64,000 nucleotides of DNA. Source: Bacillus sp. S3 (GTDB lineage: Bacteria; Bacillota; Bacilli; Bacillales; Cytobacillaceae). Location: assembly GCF_005154805.1 (NCBI RefSeq), contig NZ_CP039727.1:3159501-3223500 (forward strand), read 5' to 3'. A program made the position numbers and the translations under genes. Each line of letters starts with the position of its first letter. Position 1 is the stretch's first letter. The notes under the pieces are model-generated. The model had not been told where the DNA came from. It did no database searches and saw nothing but the letters and a program-made list of their open reading frames with translations. Positions 32,887-40,737 of the stretch are shown here, piece by piece.

Positions 32887-32966
32887 CTCGCCGATTGGCG
32901 AGCCGTTAGGCGCAGACAGATACGTAGGTGCACTTATGCCTAATAGGAAAGTTATACTTTCCTATC
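32887..32966. repeat. Cluster of hairpins, candidate dispersed palindromic repeat
   Basis: CTCGCC/GGCGAG (32887-32902), TTAGGC/GCCTAA and TAGGAAAG/CTTTCCTA are stacked in a row; CCG and CGG enclose the last two. This does not look like a simple terminator: only the last hairpin (below) has T-runs. Possibly a small mobile-type repeat. Confidence 0.4.
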
Positions 32967-32975
32967 GGCAAAATA

Positions 32976-32996
32976 AAAAGCCGCACGCGGCTTTTT
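32976..32996. terminator. Intrinsic terminator of msrB (bidirectional)
   Basis: AAAAAGCCG and CGGCTTTTT form a 9-bp stem with loop CACG and poly-A/poly-T flanks, right at the msrB stop. Confidence 0.8.
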
Positions 32997-33426
32997 ATTT
33001 TGCTTCAAACAGTTTGGAAAATTCTCCGTAACCTTTGTCTTCAAGCTCTTCCTTAGGAATAAAGCGTAGCGCAGCAGAGTTGATGCAATAGCGCAGGCCG
33101 GTTGGTTCCGGTCCGTCATTGAATACGTGGCCTAAATGGGAGTTAGCAGATTTACTCCGCACCTCCGTCCTGACCATGAAATGACTATAATCTTCTTTTT
33201 CAGTTACTTCTTCCTCTTCCATCGGTTTCGTAAAGCTTGGCCAGCCGCAGCCAGCATCGAATTTATCTAGCGAACTGAATAGCGGCTTACCGGAAACAAT
33301 ATCGACATAAATCCCGTCTCTAGTTTCATTCCAATATTCATTGCGAAACGGCGGCTCTGTCCCATTATTTTGCGTTACATCATACTGGATGGGTGTCAAT
33401 TCTTTTTTCAGATCTTTATTTTGCAT
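32995..33426 (-). CDS. msrB: Peptide-methionine (R)-S-oxide reductase
   Basis: This enzyme reduces R-methionine sulfoxide in proteins. The family signature CGWPSFTKP and catalytic Cys in [12 protein letters not shown] are present; the zinc-binding CxxC pairs of other MsrBs are absent, as usual in Bacillus. The start at 33426 has GGGGGAACGAAC upstream and overlaps the msrA stop by 11 bases. The longer frame to 33717 is a shadow of msrA. It is cotranscribed with msrA. Confidence 0.95.
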   Translation of the reverse strand: MQNKDLKKELTPIQYDVTQNNGTEPPFRNEYWNETRDGIYVDIVSGKPLFSSLDKFDAGCGWPSFTKPMEEEEVTEKEDYSHFMVRTEVRSKSANSHLGHVFNDGPEPTGLRYCINSAALRFIPKEELEDKGYGEFSKLFEAK

Positions 33427-33958
33427 GTTCGTTCCCCCAATGCCTTTCGATAAAACCGGCCCGTCCTGATCCGACATGGTAGGACTCATAATGAGCTCGG
33501 TTTTTCTTATAGTAGTGCTGATGGTACTCTTCAGCAGGATAAAAGGCTTTCGCCGGTAAGATCGGTGTAACGATTGGCTTCGTAAATCGGCCGCTCTCCT
33601 GCAATCGCTGTTTAGACTCTTCAGCAAGTCTTTTTTGTGATTCATTATGGTAGAAAATTGCCGTTTGATACGATTGCCCCCGGTCATAAAATTGTCCGCC
33701 GGTATCTGTTGGGTCAATTTGCTGCCAAAATAACTCCACTAATTTTTCATACGGGAAAACATCCGGATTAAACGTAATTTGCACAGCTTCAAAATGTCCT
33801 GTTGTATCGCTGCAAACCTGCTGATAGGTCGGGTTTTCGACGGTTCCTCCTGTATATCCCGACAAAACACTTATAATGCCCGGCTGTTCATCAAACGGCT
33901 TCACCATACACCAGAAACAGCCGCCGGCAAAAGTTGCTAATTGATGTTTATCTTCCAC
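33416..33958 (-). CDS. msrA: Peptide-methionine (S)-S-oxide reductase
   Basis: The catalytic GCFWC motif is near residue 14, and the [12 protein letters not shown] stretch closes the protein. It reduces S-methionine sulfoxide. I start at the GTG at 33958 because AGGGGTGG lies 4 bases upstream; an ATG at 33976 is also possible with a weaker AGGTAAAG. The order msrA, msrB with overlap is that of B. subtilis. Confidence 0.93.
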   Translation of the reverse strand: MEDKHQLATFAGGCFWCMVKPFDEQPGIISVLSGYTGGTVENPTYQQVCSDTTGHFEAVQITFNPDVFPYEKLVELFWQQIDPTDTGGQFYDRGQSYQTAIFYHNESQKRLAEESKQRLQESGRFTKPIVTPILPAKAFYPAEEYHQHYYKKNRAHYESYHVGSGRAGFIERHWGNEHAK

Positions 33959-34067
33959 TTTCCCACCCCTTTTCATCTTTACCTAAAAGTATACCGAAAG
34001 TTTGCTTGAAAATAAAATCTTGGAACTGGACCTATCCCAAGGTGAATTCAAATTCTAATTGAAAAAT

Positions 34068-34100
34068 AAAGCCGAACCAGTCCATCCTGGCTCGGCTTTA
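34068..34100 (-). terminator. Intrinsic terminator of rsgA
   Basis: AAAGCCGAGCCAG and CTGGTTCGGCTTT (minus strand) form a long stem with one wobble pair around GATGGA, followed by a TTT run. Confidence 0.8.
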
Positions 34101-34105
34101 TCTCT

Positions 34106-35173
34106 TTATCGGCTTTTTCGCTGTTTCATTTGTTTGTTAATCTGTTTCCACTGTTTCCTTTCCTCAGACTGTGCCCGCTTATCAGCTTTTCGTTCAATAA
34201 ACGCCAATTCTTTTTGCAGCTTGTTGTAGCTATACAGCCGCTCAGCCGCTACGAATCCATCCTCAATCGCCCTTAACACGGCACAGCCTGGTTCATCCTC
34301 ATGCCGGCAATCTCGAAAATGACACTGTGATGCAAGGTCTTCAATTTCTGAAAAGGTTTCCGTTAACCCTTCAGAACTCTCCCATAATTGCAATTCTCTC
34401 ATTCCGGGTGTGTCAATTAAGATACTGCCATTTGGCAATAAGATTAGCTCTCTATGGGTCGTTGTATGTCTCCCTTTCGCATCGTCCTCTCGGATTTCTT
34501 GAACCACTTGCTTCTCTTCACCTAATAATCGGTTCGTTAAGGTCGATTTTCCCACCCCTGAAGATCCAAGCAAGGCAACCGTTTTACCGGGCTGTAAAAA
34601 GGGGGTCAACTTTTCAAATCCGCTCATCGTCTCGGAACTAATCGGAATAACGGGAACACCGCTAAAGGCAATAGCTTCAACCTCAGCTAATCTTTTCTCC
34701 ATATCTTGACATAAATCTGCTTTACTTAACACAATGACAGGCTTTGCTCCGCTTTCCCATGTCAGCAGTAAATAGCGTTCGATTCTACGTAAATTTAAAT
34801 CTTCATTTAACGAATTAACAAGAAAAACAGTATCAACGTTTGCAGCTACAATTTGTTCTTCAGCGGTGGCACCAGCTGATTTTCTTGAGAACTTACTATT
34901 TCGCGGTAATACAGTGAAAATAGTCCCCTTCCCTTCAGTAAATCTGGGTTTCAGTGAGACCCAGTCACCCACTGCAGGGAAATCCTCTCTAGTGTGAGCC
35001 TGAAAACTGAACTTTCCCGAAACCTCACATAATAATTCACCCTTTTCGGTCCAAACCCGATACATCCGCTTGTGCTCAAGGGCCACTCGGCCAATAATCA
35101 AATCCTCAGTTGTTTTTATCGATTCAAAATTATTCTTTACCTTTTCAGTTAAACCCATTGTTACTAAATTCAT
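34106..35173 (-). CDS. rsgA: Ribosome small-subunit biogenesis GTPase RsgA
   Basis: This circularly permuted GTPase removes the last assembly factors from 30S precursors. An OB-fold N-terminus (AVGDWVSL) is followed by G4 LSKADLC, G1 GSSGVGKST, G3 DTPGM and a C-terminal zinc knuckle, CHFRDCRHEDEPGCAV. At 355 residues it is longer than YloQ of B. subtilis (298), with a basic C-terminal tail. GGAGGAATAAGG lies right before the ATG. A leader ORF and terminator upstream form a candidate attenuator (see next entries). Confidence 0.9.
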   Translation of the reverse strand: MNLVTMGLTEKVKNNFESIKTTEDLIIGRVALEHKRMYRVWTEKGELLCEVSGKFSFQAHTREDFPAVGDWVSLKPRFTEGKGTIFTVLPRNSKFSRKSAGATAEEQIVAANVDTVFLVNSLNEDLNLRRIERYLLLTWESGAKPVIVLSKADLCQDMEKRLAEVEAIAFSGVPVIPISSETMSGFEKLTPFLQPGKTVALLGSSGVGKSTLTNRLLGEEKQVVQEIREDDAKGRHTTTHRELILLPNGSILIDTPGMRELQLWESSEGLTETFSEIEDLASQCHFRDCRHEDEPGCAVLRAIEDGFVAAERLYSYNKLQKELAFIERKADKRAQSEERKQWKQINKQMKQRKSR

Positions 35174-35203
35174 CCTTATTCCTCCAGCGAATCTTTATTT
35201 TTT

Positions 35204-35240
35204 TAAAATAAAAAACCATAGGCACACACAGCCCATGGTT
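35204..35240 (-). terminator. Attenuator-type intrinsic terminator upstream of rsgA
   Basis: On the minus strand AACCATGGGC and GCCTATGGTT form a 10-bp stem (one G-U) with a TGTGTGT loop, followed by TTTTTTA. It lies 31 bases before the rsgA ATG on the same strand, between the leader ORF and rsgA. Part of its 5' arm and loop, GGGCTGTG, pairs with the leader ORF. Confidence 0.75.
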
Positions 35241-35280
35241 GTATTCGCGTCGAGAAATAAAGGGTATTAAAAAGAAGACC

Positions 35281-35352
35281 CTATACGGCAAAAATTTGGG
35301 CTGTGCAAACAATATTCAACTCAACTGCAGTTCTCTTCGTTTCAATTAACAT
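35281..35352 (-). CDS. 23-aa leader peptide upstream of rsgA
   Basis: The ORF begins MLIETKRTAVEL and ends QIFAV. A G-rich stretch (GTGGGTGACG) precedes the ATG. A promoter with 17-base spacing lies 35 bases upstream and a terminator 41 bases downstream, before rsgA. Codons 16-19 contain CACAGCCC, complementary to GGGCTGTG in the terminator. A ribosome there would block pairing and let the terminator form. The peptide is unknown to me. A small free-standing gene is the alternative reading. Confidence 0.5.
   Translation of the reverse strand: MLIETKRTAVELNIVCTAQIFAV
35298..35305 (-). promoter_or_regulatory. Antiterminator element within the rsgA leader ORF
   Basis: CACAGCCC in the transcript pairs perfectly over 8 bases with GGGCTGTG in the terminator arm. 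Flanking bases extend it to 11 pairs (TGCACAGCCCA with TGGGCTGTGTG, including two G-U). This would prevent the terminator hairpin. Confidence 0.55.
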
Positions 35353-35386
35353 TGCACGTCACCCACTTTCAATCATATTTATAAAT

Positions 35387-35415
35387 AGTATATGCAAAAA
35401 TAATCCACTTGTAAA
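35387..35415 (-). promoter_or_regulatory. Sigma-A promoter of the leader-rsgA transcript
   Basis: On the minus strand TTTACA, 17 bases and TATACT lie upstream of the 23-aa ORF. Together with the leader ORF and terminator this fills most of the 336-base gap before rsgA. Confidence 0.7.
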
Positions 35416-35510
35416 CAAAAATTCCAATTTTCCGCAAACAGAAGGTAGACACCTACCTAGATTAAATTGAATAAATTATTAGTATCATTAACATGAGAGG
35501 AGTTGATAAA

Positions 35511-36263
35511 ATGACCGAGACAAGAAATCAAGCTGATTATCTTCAAAAAGCCGCCATGTATGATTTATTAGCACAATATTATAAGTATACTAACCCAACC
35601 TTACACATGCATTTCTATTTAAAACATTTTAAGAACATGAATAAGGCAATGAACATCATGCGCACAAATTCGCCCTCACAGCATGGAGAAGCAAAAGTCC
35701 GGCTGCTTCATACCTCCCATGATGCACCCAATATTGATATGTATATAAATGGAAACCGCGTCATAAAGGATCTGCCATTTACACAGGTTAGTCAGGAACT
35801 TTCATTAAATCCGGGAAAATACCATATCGATATATATCCATCAGGGAACATGGTTGATAGCATCATCAATAAAAAGATAACGGTTGAAGGGGGAAAATGG
35901 TACACGCTGACAACAATTGATTCCGTTAAAAAGATGCGTCTGCTAATATTTTCAACTCAGCCAGAGGTCCCATTAAATGAAGCAAAGGTTCGCTTTATTC
36001 ACTTATCACCAGATACCCCGCCGCTTGATATTGCCGTGAAGGAACGCGATGTAATTTTTCCTAAAGTTTCTTACAAACAAGCAACAGAATATTTAGGATT
36101 AACCCCAATGACCGTTGACCTTGAAGCTAGAATGGCAGGCAGTAAAGAAATTGTCCTGCCAATGCCAAAAGTACAATTTAAAGCAAATGAAAGCTGTACG
36201 ATTGTATTTCTCGGTTTATCTAAAGGCACACCCGAATTTCAAATTATTAGTATCAAAAATTAA
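35511..36263 (+). CDS. DUF4397 domain protein, 250 aa
   Basis: It contains two DUF4397 repeats. The first (about 62-150) has VRLLHTSHDAPNIDMYINGN, the second (about 160-245) VRFIHLSPDTPPLDIAVKE. Such repeats occur in extracytoplasmic proteins, but no signal peptide is seen; the N-terminus is a Tyr-rich helical segment (AAMYDLLAQYYKYTNP). GAGAGGAG lies 8 bases before the ATG at 35511. Some Bacillus relatives are spore or biofilm associated; unproven here. A short dyad AGGTAGacacCTACCT lies ~45 bases upstream. Confidence 0.8.
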   Translation: MTETRNQADYLQKAAMYDLLAQYYKYTNPTLHMHFYLKHFKNMNKAMNIMRTNSPSQHGEAKVRLLHTSHDAPNIDMYINGNRVIKDLPFTQVSQELSLNPGKYHIDIYPSGNMVDSIINKKITVEGGKWYTLTTIDSVKKMRLLIFSTQPEVPLNEAKVRFIHLSPDTPPLDIAVKERDVIFPKVSYKQATEYLGLTPMTVDLEARMAGSKEIVLPMPKVQFKANESCTIVFLGLSKGTPEFQIISIKN

Positions 36264-36265
36264 AA

Positions 36266-36302
36266 AAATAGGTGCCCGTATAAGAAACGAGGCACCTATT
36301 TA
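36266..36302. terminator. Bidirectional intrinsic terminator
   Basis: AATAGGTGCC and GGCACCTATT form a 10-bp stem. It ends the DUF4397 gene and overlaps the stop of the convergent ypmS. Confidence 0.75.
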
Positions 36303-36874
36303 AAAGGTACTAATATTGTAAAAGCAATGTCGTCTTTCTTAAGATCAAATTTATTAGCTTTGATTTTCAAATCACTTTTCAATTTTAATTGCTGCATATG
36401 GACATAGACAAGATGATCATTCGGTCTAATATCGACCCCTTTTGGAAGCTTATAGTTTTCACTAATAAAATTTAAAACATAAGAGATCGGAAGATGTAAC
36501 TTACCGACAGACATTGATTTCTGTTCTAAGACTAGGTCACCATTTTTTTGTGCTACAGGCTCAAAGGTCAACTTTAAATTTAATCGTTCACTAAAAAACG
36601 GCAATGTCCCGTATAGTTCGACTTCTTCCCCCAATATGACCCGATAATCAATTGGCGAATCAGCAGCTTCTTCCTTCAGGTAATGATTAATAAGTCTATT
36701 TAAATCGTATTTATTTGATTTGACATGAAAAGAAACATGATCACCAGTTGGACTCTTTAATTTACTTATTCCTTTTTCGTTCACTGGGGCCAAAACCAGC
36801 GATAAAATAATTGTAGCGAACAAAAGGTTGATTCCTAACAGAAGCAGGAATCCAATTTTCCATTTGTTTTTCAT
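36296..36874 (-). CDS. ypmS: YpmS (DUF2140) family membrane protein
   Basis: A single N-terminal transmembrane segment (about 7-28) is followed by an extracellular domain of mainly beta strands (LYGTLPFFSERLNLKLTFEP). Length, 192 residues, is normal for YpmS. The ypmR gene stops one base before its ATG, so they form an operon. The function is unknown. Confidence 0.85.
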   Translation of the reverse strand: MKNKWKIGFLLLLGINLLFATIILSLVLAPVNEKGISKLKSPTGDHVSFHVKSNKYDLNRLINHYLKEEAADSPIDYRVILGEEVELYGTLPFFSERLNLKLTFEPVAQKNGDLVLEQKSMSVGKLHLPISYVLNFISENYKLPKGVDIRPNDHLVYVHMQQLKLKSDLKIKANKFDLKKDDIAFTILVPFK

Positions 36875-37699
36875 CTAATTCTCCTCTGTACTTACCGTAT
36901 AGGGCATATTCCCCAGATCAGGGATTACACGTTCACTCAATGTCTCGTTTAGCCTTTCGGCAATCAATTCATAGCCTTTATCATTTGGGTGGAAATGATC
37001 AGTATATAAAAGATTTTCGGCTGCATTTAAGAATACGTCTTCTATTTCTACAAAATAGGTATGGGGATAATTGGCAATCACATGTTGACCAACTTGATTC
37101 CATTCGGCAACAATTTGATCCATTTCTTTTATATCAGAAAACCACATTGAAAATGGATTGTACAGGCCGACCAATACGATGGATGCATTGGGATTTTCCT
37201 GAACAATCGTATCGATAATTTGTGTTAGATGACCGCGATAGGAGTCTTTTTCCTTAATAAAATCAGATATCTGCAAATTTGATATATTGTCCTTTACGAC
37301 TTTCATAATATCATTGCCGCCAATGGTTAAGATGATCAAATCTGCTCTCTGCAATACATCTTTCATTTCCGGGGTTTTGAGACGTTTTAACAACTGTGTT
37401 GTTCGATTGCCCTTTACACCAAAATTATAGAAATCAACTTCCTGGATCCCTTTTTCTTTTTCCAGCATAGTTTTTAAATAGGGTAAGTAACCGCCTTGAC
37501 CTGTACTATCGCCAACACCTTGTGTTAAGGAATCACCTGCAGAAACGATTGTTAATTTTCGCGGGTAAAAATCAGCAGGGATTTGTGCCAAAACCTGTGC
37601 TGCAACTTTCTTTTCCTGATGGAGCATTAATGGATTGGATTGATTGCATGAACATAATAATAATACCAAGAGAATTAGAGGGGTGAAAAACTTTTTCAA
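36875..37699 (-). CDS. ypmR: SGNH/GDSL-type lipase-esterase lipoprotein (YpmR)
   Basis: This is a lipoprotein with a GDSL-hydrolase fold. Signal peptide MKKFFTPLILLVLLLCSC with the lipobox Cys; the SGNH blocks are Ser in SAGDSLTQGVG, Gly in VKGNRTTQ, Asn in IGGND, and Asp/His in YTDHFHPND. It may deacylate cell-envelope glycans or lipids; the substrate is unknown. It precedes ypmS in one operon. Confidence 0.9.
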   Translation of the reverse strand: MKKFFTPLILLVLLLCSCNQSNPLMLHQEKKVAAQVLAQIPADFYPRKLTIVSAGDSLTQGVGDSTGQGGYLPYLKTMLEKEKGIQEVDFYNFGVKGNRTTQLLKRLKTPEMKDVLQRADLIILTIGGNDIMKVVKDNISNLQISDFIKEKDSYRGHLTQIIDTIVQENPNASIVLVGLYNPFSMWFSDIKEMDQIVAEWNQVGQHVIANYPHTYFVEIEDVFLNAAENLLYTDHFHPNDKGYELIAERLNETLSERVIPDLGNMPYTVSTEEN

Positions 37700-37786
37700 T
37701 TTTATTCACCTGCCTTCTAAACTAATTTTATTATACCACGACTCGAATCATACAAAACAAATATGTACTATATCCTATTCTTGGCA

Positions 37787-37817
37787 AAAAAAATAGACCT
37801 ATATAATGGTCTATTGC
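37787..37817 (-). terminator. Intrinsic terminator of ypmQ
   Basis: AATAGACC (37792-37799) and GGTCTATT (37808-37815) close a stem over an 8-base loop. On the minus strand eight T follow. Confidence 0.75.
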
Positions 37818-38386
37818 AATATTTTAATATCACTGATGATTTCATCAAAGGGTACATCCTTGAATCCTTGATAAGATTTTTTGATATTGCCTTCCTGATC
37901 TACTAGATAGATATAAGTCTGATGAATCACTTGGTCACCTTCTTCAGGTTTCTTCACAAATGTTTTGAATGTTTTTGCAGCGTATGTTTCAATAAACTCC
38001 TGTGAGTAACCAGTTAAAAACGTCCAGTTTTCCAAATCAACACCGTATGGTTTGACATACTTTGTTAATATTTCGGGTGTATCTACCGTTGGATCAACAC
38101 TAAAGGAAACGAATTCCACATCCTTCAGGCCTTCATCTTTTACCATTTTTTGCAGCTTCGTCATATTGGATGTCATTGGAGGGCAAACGTCCGCACAGCT
38201 GGTAAAAATAAAATCGGCAATCCAAACTTTCCCCTTTAAATCTTTTAAGCCAAACTCCTTGTTGTCCTGTGTAGTCGCGGTAAAATCCTTAACCGGCCAA
38301 TTAACGGCATTTTCGATTTTTTTCCCGCAAGCGGACATTATAATTGCACTAATCACCAAAAAAACAAACAAAAACCGTGCCTTCAT
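37811..38386 (-). CDS. ypmQ: SCO1/SenC family copper chaperone lipoprotein
   Basis: This thioredoxin-fold SCO protein inserts copper into the CuA site of cytochrome c oxidase. Lipobox Cys is in AIIMSACGKK; CADVCPP carries the two metal Cys, and the metal His is in QTYIYLVDQEG's preceding H (HQTYIY). The start at 38386 has AGGTGAT just upstream. It follows the gerC gene by 77 bases. Confidence 0.92.
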   Translation of the reverse strand: MKARFLFVFLVISAIIMSACGKKIENAVNWPVKDFTATTQDNKEFGLKDLKGKVWIADFIFTSCADVCPPMTSNMTKLQKMVKDEGLKDVEFVSFSVDPTVDTPEILTKYVKPYGVDLENWTFLTGYSQEFIETYAAKTFKTFVKKPEEGDQVIHQTYIYLVDQEGNIKKSYQGFKDVPFDEIISDIKILQ

Positions 38387-38463
38387 CGTATCACCTGCTA
38401 CCTTTTCTATTCCATAACGTGAATAGTGTAACAAAGAAATGAAAAAGAAGAAAGTAAATGGCT

Positions 38464-39621
38464 TTAATCAATAGAACCAGTCTTTATTATTGTATTTTTT
38501 ACTTCAACATCAAATTTTGCATTTTTGTATATTCTTTTCCATCCTTTTTTTGAAATCCTTTTCCCCCGTGTACTGGCAATATATTTTTCCCCAAATCCTA
38601 CAGGATCCACTTCATTCTTTTGTAAAGTTAGAAGTAATTTTTTAATCTCTTTTTCCATTTCTTTATTTGCTTCATTTTCAATATACTTAATATTCTCCGG
38701 AGTAGACAAATCTAACGGCTCTGTCGCTTCCAACAATATTGATGCCAAGTCTATCTCTATCTTATAACGAAGGTTTTGTTTGTCGATTAATTTTATTGTA
38801 GAATGACTGCGAATATTATCAAGATTAAGATAAAATTTATTGTAAACCGTTCGATAAGCAATATCTTCTACTTTCCTGATGACTTTATTAAATCGGGAGC
38901 GGCTAAAACCAAGTTCGAATGATCCGGATTGATATTTATCTGATAAGACTTTTAAGTAAAAAAGTTCGTCACTATTGAGTGTATCTACCATCTTGTCTTC
39001 CTTAAAAAGGGCAATCCCCGATATGATAATGGTCCCATTCTTTATTTTTAAAATGGGCAAGACTGGATCCTTTCCATGATCACTAAAGAAATGATTGAAG
39101 TCATGCAGTGTGGGAGAAAGGAGCTGCTCACTTTCAACATTTTGTCTAATTAAATTATATAAATATGTCCCAAGATCTGCTTTAAGATTCTTCTGTTCAA
39201 TATTTAAAATGGATGAAGCATCACCTTCCGCAACTGTTAAGTAAACCGTATTTCCAATGCTTGGATCTCGATTAATGGCATCTACAAGCTGGACAATTCC
39301 ACGTTTAGCCAATTCCCTGCTGTAGATCACACAACGAAGCTGTCCCATGACAAGTCTTTGATCTGTTTCAAGATTTTGCTCTTGTCGTATTGCCTTACTT
39401 GTATTGCCGTCAACAGTAATGATTTTCGTTAGATTTTTTGCTAGGGGATCAAATTTATGGACAACTGCTGTACCCTTAATCCGATTTTCCTGTTCTAAAT
39501 CATACCCTACAGCCGTCATTAATCCTAACTTTTCCAACTGTTTCCGCTCAACACATCCCGATAAAAAAATGACACAAGAAAGTAGAGCAGCCAGCAGATT
39601 CCGCTTAGGACACTTCAGCAT
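38464..39621 (-). CDS. Germinant receptor subunit C, Ger(x)C lipoprotein
   Basis: This is the lipoprotein subunit of a GerA-type receptor in the spore inner membrane. The signal ends at the lipobox LSGC (Cys near 23). The Ger(x)C domains follow with RLVMGQLRCVIYSRELAKRG. Its 385 residues match the family. Its start overlaps the gerAB stop by 17 bases. It completes the A-B-C receptor operon. Confidence 0.9.
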   Translation of the reverse strand: MLKCPKRNLLAALLSCVIFLSGCVERKQLEKLGLMTAVGYDLEQENRIKGTAVVHKFDPLAKNLTKIITVDGNTSKAIRQEQNLETDQRLVMGQLRCVIYSRELAKRGIVQLVDAINRDPSIGNTVYLTVAEGDASSILNIEQKNLKADLGTYLYNLIRQNVESEQLLSPTLHDFNHFFSDHGKDPVLPILKIKNGTIIISGIALFKEDKMVDTLNSDELFYLKVLSDKYQSGSFELGFSRSRFNKVIRKVEDIAYRTVYNKFYLNLDNIRSHSTIKLIDKQNLRYKIEIDLASILLEATEPLDLSTPENIKYIENEANKEMEKEIKKLLLTLQKNEVDPVGFGEKYIASTRGKRISKKGWKRIYKNAKFDVEVKNTIIKTGSID

Positions 39622-40726
39622 GTGATTTTTTCCTCCTTAACATCCGCTTTTTGACGAAAACAATTATGGAAAGAACAATTGGGTAACAATAAGCCGCATA
39701 AAACCCTATTCTTGCGACTAAATCTGTAACCACATTCATTTGATATCTTGCTTTTATAAAAAAAGTAGTACTAAAAGCAAGTAAGGCAATGATCCATACC
39801 CCCCATTTTTGCTTTTGTTTTAAAATTCTTGAAAAACCTTTTGAGGCCGCCCATAAGTAAGTACACAAATTAGGTAATATCACCAGCATCCAAAAGGAAA
39901 CAACAATAAATTCAAACCTTTCTAGATTGGGAAGCTTGACAACTTTAAACATTGAAATCACAGGCCAGATAACATTCTTAAGACTGTCTTCTGCAAAAAA
40001 GATAATGGAAATAAATGTAAGAATCGTAAATGTGAGTGTCGTAAAAGCATTTCCAATCTGGACATAAAGATGGGCTTTCTGTTTTTCCTTAATGAAAGGA
40101 TAGATAAATAAGATTAATTCAAAGCCCATCATCGATAAAGTTGTATTTTTTGCGCCCATTAGCAGATGTTTTACATCCACATTCATAATCGGAAAAATAT
40201 GCGCAATGTCCGAATACCGTAGAGGTACTATTTGAATCAAAATAAGCCACACTGTTCCCATCACAGATAGAAACGCCACACCAACTATCACTCTAATTCC
40301 ACCATAAACAGCATAGACGGCGATCAGTATAAGAACGAAAGCAAGCTGCCAAGTTGGTAAAGTTGTAAAAATCCACACCTGAACAATTTCTATATAGTTC
40401 ATAAAAATAATAAAAAAGCTTGCGGACATATAGCACATATAAATAATACTTAGAAAATTACCAAGCCATTTTCCGAATACATCCACATGAATTCCGTATA
40501 AATCGGCACTTTCATATTGTCTTAGCATCATCATAACGAACCACAAAACAATTGAACTGAACACCCCGCCCAATAACACAGAGATCCAGGCATCATGCTT
40601 TGCATCTAGAAAAACGACTCTTGGCAGCCCGATAATCCCTACTCCAGCTTGCACTGAGTGAATAATAAACATAAGAAAAAAAGCATTAAACAAGATACTC
40701 TTCTTTGGATGTAAATTCACCTTCAT
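39605..40726 (-). CDS. Germinant receptor subunit B (GerAB/ProY family)
   Basis: This is a transporter-like APC-fold subunit, 373 residues with about ten membrane segments. The N-terminus (QAGVGIIGLPRVVF) is typical of GerAB proteins. It binds the germinant in homologues. It begins 11 bases after the gerAA stop and overlaps the gerAC start. Which amino acid it senses is not visible. Confidence 0.9.
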   Translation of the reverse strand: MKVNLHPKKSILFNAFFLMFIIHSVQAGVGIIGLPRVVFLDAKHDAWISVLLGGVFSSIVLWFVMMMLRQYESADLYGIHVDVFGKWLGNFLSIIYMCYMSASFFIIFMNYIEIVQVWIFTTLPTWQLAFVLILIAVYAVYGGIRVIVGVAFLSVMGTVWLILIQIVPLRYSDIAHIFPIMNVDVKHLLMGAKNTTLSMMGFELILFIYPFIKEKQKAHLYVQIGNAFTTLTFTILTFISIIFFAEDSLKNVIWPVISMFKVVKLPNLERFEFIVVSFWMLVILPNLCTYLWAASKGFSRILKQKQKWGVWIIALLAFSTTFFIKARYQMNVVTDLVARIGFYAAYCYPIVLSIIVFVKKRMLRRKKSHAEVS

Positions 40727-40737
40727 TTTGTTCGCTC

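Noticed and set aside
33427..33717. N-terminal extension of MsrB
   Set aside because: The part before 33426 lies in the msrA gene in another frame and has no MsrB similarity; MQNKDLKK with GGGGGAACG is the true start.
35447..35470. Operator AGGTAGacacCTACCT before the DUF4397 gene
   Set aside because: A 6-bp dyad is easily due to chance, and no regulator is linked; mentioned only in the gene entry.
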